Shown: positions 24,407 to 34,316, numbered from the stretch's first letter. The stretch: DNA of 64,000 bases from DYFX01 sp964400625 (GCA_964400625.1 CAYNUS010000004.1:28694-92693); one strand, 5' to 3'. Notes: generated by a model not told the origin, from the sequence alone. Translations and numbers: made by a program.

Positions 24407-25405
24407 TCAGGCCCGGGGTTGGCGCTTCTTCCAGAGCCGCCAGACGATCCAGGCGACGAGGCCGATGGGGAGCAGGATGCCGCCCCAGACGATGACGACG
24501 TAGATGAGTCCGGCGACGAGGTCCTGCGCGGAGGCGACCAAGGTCTGCACGGCGCCGCGGAAGATGGCGCCGAGGCGGAACTCCTTGGTGGGAGCGCGGA
24601 CGGTCGCCTCTTCCTCGAGCGAGACGGAGATCGTGGAGTAGGACGTCGTGTTCTCGAGGTACTTCAGGCGCCCCTCGTACGACTCGATGACGGAGCGGAT
24701 CGAACCGAGGCGTTCCTGCACCTTGAGCGTGTCTTCGACGGTGCGGGCCTGCTTCAGGATCTCGAGGTACGTCTCCTCTTGGGCCTTGGCGTTGCGGAGC
24801 TGGGCCTGGAGGTCGGTGTACTGCTCGGTGACGTCCTGACCGGTCGCGGTCTCATGCTTCACGAGCGTCGCGAGGCCCTTGATGGCGGACATCGCTTCCT
24901 CGAACTTCGCGACCGGCACGCGCACGCTGACGTCGCCGCCGTAGGTGCCGTCGCCGCGTTCGGTGACGGACGAGCTCTGGACGAAGCCGCCGCGTTCGGT
25001 GGCGATCTTGGCGACGTCGGCCGCCGCGTCGGTCACCTTCTCGACCACCATGCGGAGGTAGCCGTTCTTCACGATCTTCTGGTCGACTTCGGCGGCGGTC
25101 TGCCCGGCCGTCGGCTGGGGCGACGGGAAGTACAGCATGGCCATGTCGCGGCCGTCGTAGTCCGCCGGCGGCATCGGCGCGATCGACGGCGCCATCGCCT
25201 TGCCGGGGTACCCGCCCCCGACCGCCGATTCCTCGTAGGCGTAGGAGTCGGTCGTGACCCCCATCATCGCCTCGCCCCGGTCGAAGGCGAGCGGATACGG
25301 CTTACGGTCGTCCCATTTCACGGCCGCCGTGATGACCAGCGCGACCGCGAGGATCGCGAGGGCCGTCTTCGGCTTCTGCTTGAAGTACGCGACGAGGTTC
25401 GTCAT
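24407..25405 (-). CDS. DUF4349-type membrane-anchored protein
   Basis: Of the 332 aa, an N-terminal signal-anchor (about 13-30) is followed by a Pro/Met-rich linker and a globular domain (about 115-285) with YLRMVVEKVTDAAADVAKIA, SVRVPVAKFEEAM and a coiled coil (about 205-255). A C-terminal transmembrane helix (about 298-322) then ends in a basic tail. This layout matches DUF4349 proteins, whose function is not established. The ATG at 25,405 is preceded by an extended -10 box (TGGTAGAAT). Confidence 0.85.
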   Translation of the reverse strand: MTNLVAYFKQKPKTALAILAVALVITAAVKWDDRKPYPLAFDRGEAMMGVTTDSYAYEESAVGGGYPGKAMAPSIAPMPPADYDGRDMAMLYFPSPQPTAGQTAAEVDQKIVKNGYLRMVVEKVTDAAADVAKIATERGGFVQSSSVTERGDGTYGGDVSVRVPVAKFEEAMSAIKGLATLVKHETATGQDVTEQYTDLQAQLRNAKAQEETYLEILKQARTVEDTLKVQERLGSIRSVIESYEGRLKYLENTTSYSTISVSLEEEATVRAPTKEFRLGAIFRGAVQTLVASAQDLVAGLIYVVIVWGGILLPIGLVAWIVWRLWKKRQPRA

Positions 25406-25433
25406 AGGTCGATGAAACTTAGTTTCTAGGCCC

Positions 25434-25442
25434 ATTCTACCA
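25434..25442 (-). promoter_or_regulatory. Extended -10 promoter of the DUF4349 gene
   Basis: TGGTAGAAT on the minus strand, 28 bases before the ATG. No convincing -35 was seen. Confidence 0.5.
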
Positions 25443-25471
25443 TGTCCTACGATCCCGCGCCTTTTCGGTAA

Positions 25472-25497
25472 CGAAAATCCCGCGCGGAGGGCGCGGG
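25472..25497 (-). terminator. Terminator of the 223-aa orphan gene
   Basis: CCCGCGC / GCGCGGG with a 5-base loop is followed by ATTTTCG on the minus strand, 5 bases after the stop at 25,503. Confidence 0.7.
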
Positions 25498-25502
25498 AGA
25501 GG

Positions 25503-26174
25503 CTAACCGTCGATGCCGACGTACTTGAGGTCCCGGAAGAGGTCCGGGCGGAGGTTGAAGAACCGCTGGTCCTTGGGCGGCTTGGCGTCGACCGCCTGGA
25601 TGGAACTCCACTTGCGAAGGTCGCACGGGAACGCTTCCGTCGGGTCCGTGATCTTGATGATCTCGAGCGTGGTGCCGGCGCCCTTGGTGTAGGAGAACCG
25701 GTGGATGCCGTCGAGGACGGCGTGGCGGTTGGCGATCTGCTCGACGATGGGCGGCAGGTACTGGGCGATGGCCCGGTCCCCTTCCGCCGTCGTGCCGAAG
25801 ATGAGGCTCGCGCCCTTCTTGGCGATGCCGTACGGCACGTCGTGCTCGTCGAACATGGCGGTGAACAGCTCATGCAGATCGTTGATCTTGCGGCGCTCGA
25901 CGAAGGTCTGGCCGACCTTCGACATGCGCGGGTCCATGCGGTAGCGGTCGATGCGGCAGCCGGCGTACGGCTTCCGTCCGGGATCGCCCGCGAGCGGGAC
26001 GCTCTCCAGCAGGCGCTCGAGGTAATCGAGGCGCATGTTCAGGATGTGGCGCGCCGAAACGATCTGCCGCGGCGACACGATGCGGTCGGCGCCGGACATC
26101 TGTGCGTACTCGCGCATGTCGATGCCGGTGCGGCGGCCGAACTCGGAAAGGTCGATGGGCAGGAACGAGGACAT
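25503..26174 (-). CDS. Hypothetical protein with ParB-like motif
   Basis: The 223-aa product starts at MSSFLPIDLSEFGRRTG behind a good GGAGGT site. I do not recognise a family. The segment LPPIVEQIANRHAVLDGIHR (about 147-166) resembles the ParB/sulfiredoxin-fold pattern 'P.iv......viDG.HR', in which a protein reads its own Asp-Gly-His-Arg active loop. The protein has 3-4 Cys or His elsewhere and no membrane segment. It is a single-gene unit with its own terminator. The ParB-fold reading is tentative. Confidence 0.6.
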   Translation of the reverse strand: MSSFLPIDLSEFGRRTGIDMREYAQMSGADRIVSPRQIVSARHILNMRLDYLERLLESVPLAGDPGRKPYAGCRIDRYRMDPRMSKVGQTFVERRKINDLHELFTAMFDEHDVPYGIAKKGASLIFGTTAEGDRAIAQYLPPIVEQIANRHAVLDGIHRFSYTKGAGTTLEIIKITDPTEAFPCDLRKWSSIQAVDAKPPKDQRFFNLRPDLFRDLKYVGIDG

Positions 26175-26302
26175 GGGAAAGACCTCCGGTCGGCACACTC
26201 TACGCCCGGACGGCTCCGCAGGCTTGTGGACAACTTGCCCAGCGGCGGGAAGCGTCGTATCATCGTTCCAGCGCGGCGTTTCTGCCGGGCGGAACCCTCA
26301 CC

Positions 26303-26599
26303 ATGGAGCGATTCGAGATGCCGAAGACGAACCCCGAGGCCGAACGCGTCGGACGGCTGGCGAAGTCCGCCGCCGAACTCGCGCCGAGCCTCGACCTGAA
26401 GCGTTACCCCAACGCGCATGTCCACGCGGCGCTCGACCGCGCGGGCATCAAGGACGCCGAGACCCGCGGACGGCTCATCCCCGAGATCAAGAAGGCGCTG
26501 CATCGCGCCAAGCCCGTCCCTTTCTCGGAACGACCCGATCTCATCGAGGACGCGCGCATCCAGGAGTTGCGGCATCCCAAAGACGAAGACGAGGCTTGA
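26303..26599 (+). CDS. Small conserved-looking hypothetical protein
   Basis: The 98-aa protein begins MERFEMPKTNPEAERVG; a second ATG five codons in is also possible. It is a helical, charged, Arg/Ala-rich protein without recognised motifs. It ends in an acidic tail (HPKDEDEA), with the stop codon in the loop of a strong terminator. The terminator-stop arrangement, shared with other real genes here, supports it. Confidence 0.55.
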   Translation: MERFEMPKTNPEAERVGRLAKSAAELAPSLDLKRYPNAHVHAALDRAGIKDAETRGRLIPEIKKALHRAKPVPFSERPDLIEDARIQELRHPKDEDEA

Positions 26600-26613
26600 G
26601 CCTCGTCTTTTTT
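26586..26613 (+). terminator. Terminator with the stop in the loop
   Basis: AAGACGAGGC-TTGA-GCCTCGTCTT is followed by TTTT. The TGA of the small gene (26,597-26,599) is the loop. Confidence 0.85.
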
Positions 26614-27155
26614 CATGCGCGGATGGGATGTTCTTCGCGGAGCCGCTTCCGGAGCGTCCGGTGTTCGGGGATCGCGCGGGCCACGAGCGCCCAGAAGCGC
26701 GTCGAATGGTCGAAGGCCAGCAGGTGGCAGAGCTCGTGGACGACGATGTAGTCGGCCAGGCGCGGCGGCAGGAGCGCGATGCGGTAGTTGAAGGACAGGC
26801 GTCCGTCGCGCGAGCAGCTGCCCCAGCGCGACGCTTGGTCGCGCACGGAAACGGCTTTCACCGCGACGCCGTAGGCCGGGGCGTAGCGCGCGATGGCGGC
26901 GTAGGCGAGGCGCCGGGCGGCTTCCTTGTGCGCGAGGTACGCACGCCGCGCCTCCGCCCTGCTCGGACGCGGCGCGACGAGGCGCATCGCTTCGGACGTC
27001 CGCGCGACCCAATCGGCCTGCGTCCGCATGAAGCGCACGACGGAGCTCCAGGTGACGCCGCGCGGGACCGTCACCGACGCGCGGCCGCCGGGATGCACGC
27101 GGATGCTGATCCGGCGGGCGCGCGGATGCGTGCGGAGCTCGGCCTCGAACGGCAT
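26613..27155 (-). CDS. YgjP/DUF45-type zinc metallopeptidase-like protein
   Basis: Of the 180 aa, the family core is RWGSCSRDGRLSFNYRIALL (about 112-131) and the zinc motif is HELCHLLAFDHS (about 142-153), with a third ligand in the helix after. The family (SprT/YgjP-related) is thought to be hydrolytic, but its substrate is unknown. The start is placed at MPFEAELRTHPRARR because TGATG overlaps the stop of the upstream gene. An ATG-less extension of 4 codons would break this coupling. Confidence 0.88.
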   Translation of the reverse strand: MPFEAELRTHPRARRISIRVHPGGRASVTVPRGVTWSSVVRFMRTQADWVARTSEAMRLVAPRPSRAEARRAYLAHKEAARRLAYAAIARYAPAYGVAVKAVSVRDQASRWGSCSRDGRLSFNYRIALLPPRLADYIVVHELCHLLAFDHSTRFWALVARAIPEHRTLRKRLREEHPIRA

Positions 27156-27559
27156 CACTTCAGCCACACGAGCGCGGAAGTCATCGCCGCGGCCGTCGCG
27201 CCGCAGACGAAGGCGCCCCAGGCGGCGTCGAGGAGCGACAGCCGGAGCGGCCAGCCCGCGAGCGTGGCGAGATTCGTGAAATCGTAGACGCCGTAGAGGA
27301 TGAGGCCGTAGAGCGCGCCCCAGCCGAAGCCGGAGAGCGGCCCGGAGGCCGTCGGAACGACGAAGACCGCGAGGCCGACGAGCGCCAGGACGTAGACGAG
27401 CGCGGCCGCGCGCCAGAGCACGTCGATGCCCTCGCCTGCCTTGCGCGCGAGCGATCCGAGACCGCGGCGATATTCCCCTTTCGCGACGACGCCCAGCCAG
27501 AGGGCGTCGAGCGCGAGGAAGACCGGCAATCCGATGAGGACGAGCTTCAGCGTCTGCAT
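27155..27559 (-). CDS. DUF2177-like membrane protein
   Basis: Of the 134 aa, four transmembrane helices are predicted (about 3-22, 46-67, 72-92 and 107-130). The pattern LVLIGLPVFLALDALWLGVV and ALYGLILYGVYDFTNLATL matches DUF2177, of unknown role. The ATG at 27,559 follows an extended -10 box by 8 bases, so the mRNA should be leaderless. It is coupled to the metallopeptidase-like gene. Confidence 0.85.
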   Translation of the reverse strand: MQTLKLVLIGLPVFLALDALWLGVVAKGEYRRGLGSLARKAGEGIDVLWRAAALVYVLALVGLAVFVVPTASGPLSGFGWGALYGLILYGVYDFTNLATLAGWPLRLSLLDAAWGAFVCGATAAAMTSALVWLK

Positions 27560-27567
27560 ATGCGCGA

Positions 27568-27576
27568 AGTATAGCA
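27568..27576 (-). promoter_or_regulatory. Extended -10 promoter, probably leaderless
   Basis: TGCTATACT on the minus strand, 8 bases before the ATG at 27,559. A GGCGCCC / GGGCGCC hairpin just upstream ends the nrdA transcript. Confidence 0.65.
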
Positions 27577-27611
27577 TGCCGAAAGGCGCCCTTGCGGGCG
27601 CCTCACCGGCC

Positions 27612-29522
27612 TTATTGGCAGACCGCGCACTCCTCGTTGGCGAAGTCGCGGGCCTGGACCTTCATCTGGGCGTTATCGATGGCGTCGGCCTCGATCGGCG
27701 CGGCCGAGCGGAGGTAGTACAGGCTCTTGGCACCGGCCTTCCAAGCCAGGAAGTGCGCGTCGTGCAGGTACTTGCCGCTGATGGGCGTCGGGAAGAAGAG
27801 GTTCACCGACTGCGACTGGCAGAGATACGGCTGGCGGTCGGCGGCCTGCTGGACGATCTCGCGCATGTTCATCTCGTAGCCGGTGCGGAAGACGGCCTTC
27901 TCCTCGTCGGTGAGCTCCTCCATGTGCTGGACCGAGCCCTTGGCGGCGATGACCTTCTTCCAGGTCTCGGTGGTGTTGATGCCCTTCTTCTCGAAGAGCC
28001 TCTCGAGATGGCGGCTCTTCACGAGGAAGCTGCCCGAGAGCGTCTTCTGGAGGTAGGCGTTGCCGGTGATGGGCTCGACGCAGGGCGTGGCCTCGCCGCA
28101 GATGAAGCTGATGGACGCCGTCGGCGCGATCGAGAGGATGTAGCTGTTGCGCTGGTCGCCGCCGTCGAGCGGGGCGCCGCGTTCCTCCTTGAGCGCCCGC
28201 GACGCGGCCTTCGCGTGCTTGTGGATCAGGCTGAAGATCTTCTTGTTCACGCCGCGCGCCGCCACGCTCTCGAACGGCAGGTTCTTCGACATCAGGTAGC
28301 CGTGGTAGCCCATGACGCCGAGGCCGATGGAGCGCTCGTGCAGGACGGAGTTGATCGACTTCGCGTAGTACTTCGGGTCGGCCGCCTCGACGAAGTTGTC
28401 GAGGACGTTGTCGAGCGCGCGCACGGCGTCGGCGATGAGCGATTCCGCGTGCGGTTCCCACTCGTCGAAGCGCTCGAGGTTGAGCGACGAGAGGCAGCAG
28501 ACGGCGGTGCGGTCATGCGTGGTCGGAAGCGTGATCTCCGAGCAGAGGTTGCTCTGCTGGATGAAGAGCCCCTTCTCCTTGTGGTGCTCCGGCACGGCGC
28601 GGTTCACGGTGTCGATGAAGAGCAGGTACGGCTCGCCCGTCTCGACGCGCGTCTTCAGGATCTTGCGCCAGACTTCGGTGGCGTCGAGCTCCTTCACCGC
28701 GACCTTCCGCTTCGGGTCGATGAGCTGATAGGTACGCTTCTCCTCGACCGCCTTCATGAACTCGTCGGTGACGACGAGGCCGTGGTTGGTGTTGAGGCAG
28801 CGGCGGTTCATGTCGCCCACCGGCTTGCGGATGTCGATGAACTCCTCGATGTCCGGGTGGTCGACGCGCAGGTAGGCCGCGCCGGCGCCGCGCCGCACGC
28901 CGCCTTGCGAGACCGCGATGATCGACGAGTCCATCACCTTGATGAACGGGATGACGCCGGAGGAGGTGCCGCCCATCGAGAGCGGGGCGTTCTGCCCGCG
29001 GAGTTCCGACCAGTTGGTGCCGATGCCGCCGCCGTTCTTGGAGATGAAGGCGTTCTCGGTGTAGCCCTCGTAGATGCCCTCGATGCTGTCGGGGACGGTG
29101 TTCAGGAAGCACGAGATCGGCAGGCCGCGGTTGGTGTAGGTGTTGGTCAGGACCGGGGTGGCCGGCATGAACCAGTTCATCGACATCGCGTCATAGAGCC
29201 GCTGGGCGTGCGCCGCCTCGCCGCGCGCCATGCCGCAGGCCACGCGCGAGAAGAACATCTGCGGGTCCTCGACGATCTGGCCCTTGGCGTCCTTCAGGAA
29301 GTAGCGGTCGCGCAGGTTCTCCAGGCCGAAATACGTGAGGAGCGCGTTGCGTTCCGGGCGCGTGACGATCTTGCGCTGGACGTCGGCGTCGCCCCGGTAC
29401 TGGGGGGAATCCCAGCTGCCGCGCCCCTGCGTCTTGGCCAGCGTCTCCTCCAAGAGGATGTCGCGGGCGTCGGCGAGGTCGTTGTTGGACAGGGCGTCGA
29501 TGACGGAAGCGTGGCGCGGCAT
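27612..29522 (-). CDS. nrdA: Class I ribonucleotide reductase, catalytic alpha subunit
   Basis: It reduces ribonucleotides for DNA synthesis together with NrdB. The 636-aa product keeps the active-site pair Cys (PISCFLN, and CCLSSLNL), the thiyl-radical loop SNLCSEI, the radical-transfer tyrosines SLYYLRS near 608-614, and the C-terminal shuttle EECAVCQ. There is no N-terminal ATP-cone, so overall activity control by dATP is not expected; only specificity control remains. It lies 45 bases after nrdB. A hairpin at about 27,582-27,602 follows. Confidence 0.96.
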   Translation of the reverse strand: MPRHASVIDALSNNDLADARDILLEETLAKTQGRGSWDSPQYRGDADVQRKIVTRPERNALLTYFGLENLRDRYFLKDAKGQIVEDPQMFFSRVACGMARGEAAHAQRLYDAMSMNWFMPATPVLTNTYTNRGLPISCFLNTVPDSIEGIYEGYTENAFISKNGGGIGTNWSELRGQNAPLSMGGTSSGVIPFIKVMDSSIIAVSQGGVRRGAGAAYLRVDHPDIEEFIDIRKPVGDMNRRCLNTNHGLVVTDEFMKAVEEKRTYQLIDPKRKVAVKELDATEVWRKILKTRVETGEPYLLFIDTVNRAVPEHHKEKGLFIQQSNLCSEITLPTTHDRTAVCCLSSLNLERFDEWEPHAESLIADAVRALDNVLDNFVEAADPKYYAKSINSVLHERSIGLGVMGYHGYLMSKNLPFESVAARGVNKKIFSLIHKHAKAASRALKEERGAPLDGGDQRNSYILSIAPTASISFICGEATPCVEPITGNAYLQKTLSGSFLVKSRHLERLFEKKGINTTETWKKVIAAKGSVQHMEELTDEEKAVFRTGYEMNMREIVQQAADRQPYLCQSQSVNLFFPTPISGKYLHDAHFLAWKAGAKSLYYLRSAAPIEADAIDNAQMKVQARDFANEECAVCQ

Positions 29523-29567
29523 AGGCTGACTCGTGACGGATGAGTAAGCGGACGCGACGCGGAAGGC

Positions 29568-30521
29568 TCAGGCCCAATCCTCGAGGATGGCCCCCTTGCC
29601 GTACTCGGTCGCGCGGTTTTCGAAGAAGTTGGTGTGCTCCTTGGCGTTGACCATCGTGTCGAGCCAGAGCAACGGGTTGGCGGTGCGGTAGCGGGGCTCG
29701 AGGCCGATCTCCTGGAGCTTCTTGTCGGCGGTGTAGCGGATGTAGGCCTTCACCTGGTCGGCCGTAAGGCCCGGCACGGCGCCCATCGAGAAGCAGGTGT
29801 CGATGAAGCTGTCTTCCAGGCGCACCATCTCCTCGCAGGCGCCGTAGACGCGTTCCTGGAACGCCGGCGTCCAGATCTGCTTGTTCTCGGCGATGAGGTC
29901 GCGGAAGAGATGGCAGACGCCTTTGCTGTGGAGGCTCTCGTCGCGGATGCTCCAGGTGATGATCTGTCCGACGCCCTTCAGCTTCCCCATGCGCGGGAAG
30001 TTCATCAGGATGGCGAAGCTCGAGAACAGGCTGACGCCTTCCATGAAGGCTCCGAAGACGGCGAGGTTGAGCGCGATGTTCTCGACCGAGTCGGTCTTGA
30101 AGTCCTGGAGGTACTGGTACTTGTTCCGCATCGCCTCGTATTCGAGGAAGGCGGAATATTCACGCTCCGGCAGGCCGAGCGAGTCGTTCAGGTAAGAGTA
30201 GGCCCAGACGTGGATGCTCTCCATGGCGGCGAAGGCCGAGAGCATCATCTTGATCTCCGGTTTCGGGAAGGCCGGGATCAGGTTCGTGTTGTAGTTGTTG
30301 TTGACCTCGATGTCGCCTTGGGTGAAGAAGCGGAGGATCTGGACGATGAGGTTCTTCTCCTCGGGCGACAGGCGGAAGCGGTAGTCGGCGATGTCGGCTT
30401 CCATCGGGACCTCCGTCGGCATCCAGTGCGCCTGGTTCTGTTTCTGGAAATATTCGAAGTAGTGCTGGTACTCGAACGGCCGGTAGAATTTGCGCGGCGT
30501 GAGGATCCTCGAGGTGCTCAT
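29568..30521 (-). CDS. nrdB: Class I ribonucleotide reductase, radical-generating beta subunit
   Basis: It is a ferritin-like subunit that makes the tyrosyl radical. The start is at MSTSRILTPRKFYRPFEYQ. The 317 aa keep all metal ligands: Asp in TQGDIEV, Glu and His in MESIHVWAY, Glu in FMEGVSLF, Glu and His in IRDESLHSKG. The radical Tyr lies four residues after the first His (HVWAY). It is transcribed with nrdA from a promoter covered by two NrdR boxes. Confidence 0.96.
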   Translation of the reverse strand: MSTSRILTPRKFYRPFEYQHYFEYFQKQNQAHWMPTEVPMEADIADYRFRLSPEEKNLIVQILRFFTQGDIEVNNNYNTNLIPAFPKPEIKMMLSAFAAMESIHVWAYSYLNDSLGLPEREYSAFLEYEAMRNKYQYLQDFKTDSVENIALNLAVFGAFMEGVSLFSSFAILMNFPRMGKLKGVGQIITWSIRDESLHSKGVCHLFRDLIAENKQIWTPAFQERVYGACEEMVRLEDSFIDTCFSMGAVPGLTADQVKAYIRYTADKKLQEIGLEPRYRTANPLLWLDTMVNAKEHTNFFENRATEYGKGAILEDWA

Positions 30522-30559
30522 AGTCTGGTGCGTTTCGTGTCCTTCCGTAAAAAACGGCA

Positions 30560-30619
30560 GGGACCGCATTTCACAATATCTTGTGTCATGCGGTCCCAGT
30601 ATACCACTAGCTGTTGTGT
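30560..30619 (-). promoter_or_regulatory. NrdR-box pair over the nrdB promoter, one inside a 38-bp palindrome
   Basis: Box 1 ACACAAGATATTGTGA (30,571-30,586, minus strand) differs from the NrdR consensus at two of 16 positions. Box 2 ACACAACAGCTAGTGG (30,604-30,619) is weaker. They are 33 bp centre to centre, about three helical turns. The extended -10 TGGTATACT (30,598-30,606) lies between and over them. GGGACCGCAT / ATGCGGTCCC arms (30,560-30,597) extend box 1 into a 38-bp palindrome with the same centre. Confidence 0.8.
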
Positions 30620-30635
30620 CCGTACTCCCCTTCCG

Positions 30636-30644
30636 TGTGGATAA
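30636..30644 (+). promoter_or_regulatory. Consensus DnaA box upstream of nrdB
   Basis: TGTGGATAA is the exact complement of the DnaA box TTATCCACA, 17 bases beyond NrdR box 2. A looser copy (AGAGGATAA) lies near 30,702. DnaA also binds at nrdAB in E. coli, but a single 9-mer can occur by chance. Confidence 0.4.
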
Positions 30645-30726
30645 CGTCCGGTCCGCTCACGACACAGCTGCCTCAGCTTAATCGGTCGCGGAAACGGTGG
30701 CCAGAGGATAACCCGTGGACAGGTTT

Positions 30727-31701
30727 TCAGCCTCCGGAAAGCAGCCGTTCCACGAGCCGGGAGGCCTCCGCCAGCCGCGTTTCGGGGGCGCCGCGCAGGA
30801 CCGCGTAGGGCACGTCCTGGCCGGCGAGGACCTCCTCGAAGCGCGCGTGCATCCCGTGCCGCAGGTGCTCGCCGTCGCGCAGGCCGTCCTGCACGAACGG
30901 GATCTCGTCGCCGGTCAGGAGATACAGGTGCGGACGATGCGCGGCCGCGAACGCCTCTACCTCCGGCGCGCGCGTCCCGACGTAGCGCTCATGCCAGACG
31001 GCCGTCGCGAGCGCGTCGGTGTCGGAGAAGATGACGCGGTCGGCGGAGCGCGCGAGCCGCTCGATGCCCGCGTGCTGAGTCTCGGCGATGTGCATGAATT
31101 CGTCGGTGCGCCAGGCCTTGTCCGGCGAGGCGTACTTCCCTTCCGCGTAGTGGCGCCCGTATTCGGGGACCCAGACCGTGCCGAAACGCTCCGCCAGCGC
31201 CCGCGTGAGCGTCGTCGTGCCGGTGGATTCCGCCCCGAGGACCGTGACGCGCCTGGCGAAGTGCGCGCGGACGGGCGGCTCCAGGAATTCCCAGGCCTTC
31301 AAGGGGTTCTCGCGCACTTTGGTGCCGGAAATCGGCACCCGCGCGCGGTCCATGTCGACCAGCACGTGCTCGCAGCCCATCGCGCGGCACCACGGCTCGC
31401 CGTAGGCTTCCGACGTGAAGGCGGCGTCAGGCTTCCCGATCCATCCGATCGTCGCCCTCGCCCAGCCCGGCGAGTCCGCATCATCGAGGTCGTCTTGCGG
31501 GACCGCGAGGACCTCGGCGCGCGGATGGATCTCGCTGATCCAGGATGCGCGAAGCTCGCCGGGGATGCGCTGGCCCTCCGCATGCACGACGATGACGGAG
31601 ACGCGGTCGCTCCGTTCGAGCGCCGTGTCGATGAGCAGCTTGTGTCCGCGATGCGGCGGATAGAACTTGCCGATCACGACGGCGTGCCCGTAGCGCTTCA
31701 T
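30727..31701 (-). CDS. nadR: NadR-like NMN adenylyltransferase / ribosylnicotinamide kinase
   Basis: It is predicted to phosphorylate nicotinamide riboside and adenylate NMN to NAD. The start is at MKRYGHAVVIGKFYPPHRGH, ATGA-overlapped with pnuC. Of the 324 aa, the nucleotidyltransferase domain (about 1-135) has PPHRGH and PISGTKVREN, and the kinase domain (about 150-324) follows. The P-loop reads GAESTGTTTL, with Thr where the Walker A Lys is expected. There is no N-terminal HTH, so it is not a repressor. The kinase step may be altered or use another Lys. Confidence 0.92.
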   Translation of the reverse strand: MKRYGHAVVIGKFYPPHRGHKLLIDTALERSDRVSVIVVHAEGQRIPGELRASWISEIHPRAEVLAVPQDDLDDADSPGWARATIGWIGKPDAAFTSEAYGEPWCRAMGCEHVLVDMDRARVPISGTKVRENPLKAWEFLEPPVRAHFARRVTVLGAESTGTTTLTRALAERFGTVWVPEYGRHYAEGKYASPDKAWRTDEFMHIAETQHAGIERLARSADRVIFSDTDALATAVWHERYVGTRAPEVEAFAAAHRPHLYLLTGDEIPFVQDGLRDGEHLRHGMHARFEEVLAGQDVPYAVLRGAPETRLAEASRLVERLLSGG

Positions 31702-32369
31702 ACCGCCTTCGCTTCGCGGGCCGCGAGGAGCGCGCGCCACTTGTAGAGGCCGCCCGAGGCGAGGATGAGGAACAGCACGTATTCGAGCGCGATGAAGCGC
31801 ACGCCCTTCACGTCGTACAGCCAGACGCCGATGACGTCGACCAGGATCCAGAGATACCAGCACTCGACCTTCCTGCGGATCATGAGGTAGGTGGCGACGA
31901 AACTCAGGACCGTCGTGAAGGCGTCGAGGTACGGGTAGTCGGCCGGCGCGGCGAAGACGGCGGGCAGGAGCAGGTCCGCGCGGGCCATGAAGGCGCCGAG
32001 CGCGAGCGAGCCGAGGAGCGTGACGGCTCCGGCGATCGCGAGCTCGCGCGGCGTCCCGCGGCTCACGACGAGCTCCTTCCGCGCCTCGGTCCCTTCCGCG
32101 CGCTTCGGGCGCGTCCAGGCCCACCAGCCCCAGAGGCCCGTGAAGAAGAAATAGGCCTGCTCGACCATGTCCGAATAGAGGCGGATCTCGCGGAACAGCA
32201 GGAAGAAGAGGACGACCCCGACCAGCCCGACCGGCCAGTTGCGCGGGTCGTTCCTCGACGCCAGCCAGACGCAGGCGACGTTGAAGAGCGTCCCGAAGAA
32301 CTCGATGTAGCTCATCGGATATCCCAGCACGGTGAAGAACACGGTCTCGACGCTCAGGATGTCCGGCAT
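31698..32369 (-). CDS. pnuC: PnuC-type nicotinamide riboside transporter
   Basis: It is a facilitator that brings nicotinamide riboside into the cell, trapped afterwards by NadR. Of the 223 aa, seven hydrophobic helices are predicted, with the PnuC patterns NWPVGLVGVVLFFLLFREIR, GLWGWWAWTR and ECWYLWILVDVIGVWLY. The start is placed at MPDILSVETVFFT; a longer GTG-initiated frame overlaps the promoter. The pnuC-nadR operon makes a complete salvage route in this window. Confidence 0.94.
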   Translation of the reverse strand: MPDILSVETVFFTVLGYPMSYIEFFGTLFNVACVWLASRNDPRNWPVGLVGVVLFFLLFREIRLYSDMVEQAYFFFTGLWGWWAWTRPKRAEGTEARKELVVSRGTPRELAIAGAVTLLGSLALGAFMARADLLLPAVFAAPADYPYLDAFTTVLSFVATYLMIRRKVECWYLWILVDVIGVWLYDVKGVRFIALEYVLFLILASGGLYKWRALLAAREAKAV

Positions 32370-32405
32370 GGCGCTCGGGTTATCGGGCCAGCGCCCGTCG
32401 CCTCC

Positions 32406-32435
32406 AGCGTAGTTCCTTAGTTCGTGTACTGTCAA
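32406..32435 (-). promoter_or_regulatory. Promoter of pnuC-nadR
   Basis: TTGACA (32,430-32,435), 18 bases, TACGCT (32,406-32,411) on the minus strand. The leader carries GGAGG and a GGCGCT / AGCGCC stem ending at the ATG, which might limit translation. Confidence 0.55.
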
Positions 32436-32463
32436 CACTTAGTAATGCACAGCGCTCGGGACA

Positions 32464-32492
32464 TTGCCGGGAGGCCCGAAACGCGGTAGGTT
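32464..32492 (+). promoter_or_regulatory. Promoter of the ABC-F gene, probably leaderless
   Basis: TTGCCG, 17 bases, TAGGTT (32,487-32,492), then 8 bases to the ATG at 32,501. Confidence 0.5.
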
Positions 32493-32500
32493 GAGGCGCC

Positions 32501-34273
<1,773 letters not shown>

Positions 34274-34316
34274 CGCGCCGCCGTTTTCCTGCCATCCTCC
34301 TCGCGGAGGAAATGCC

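Noticed and set aside
32369..32420. NAD-responsive riboswitch before pnuC
   Set aside because: The leader is only about 35 bases with one small stem. I could not match it to a known riboswitch.
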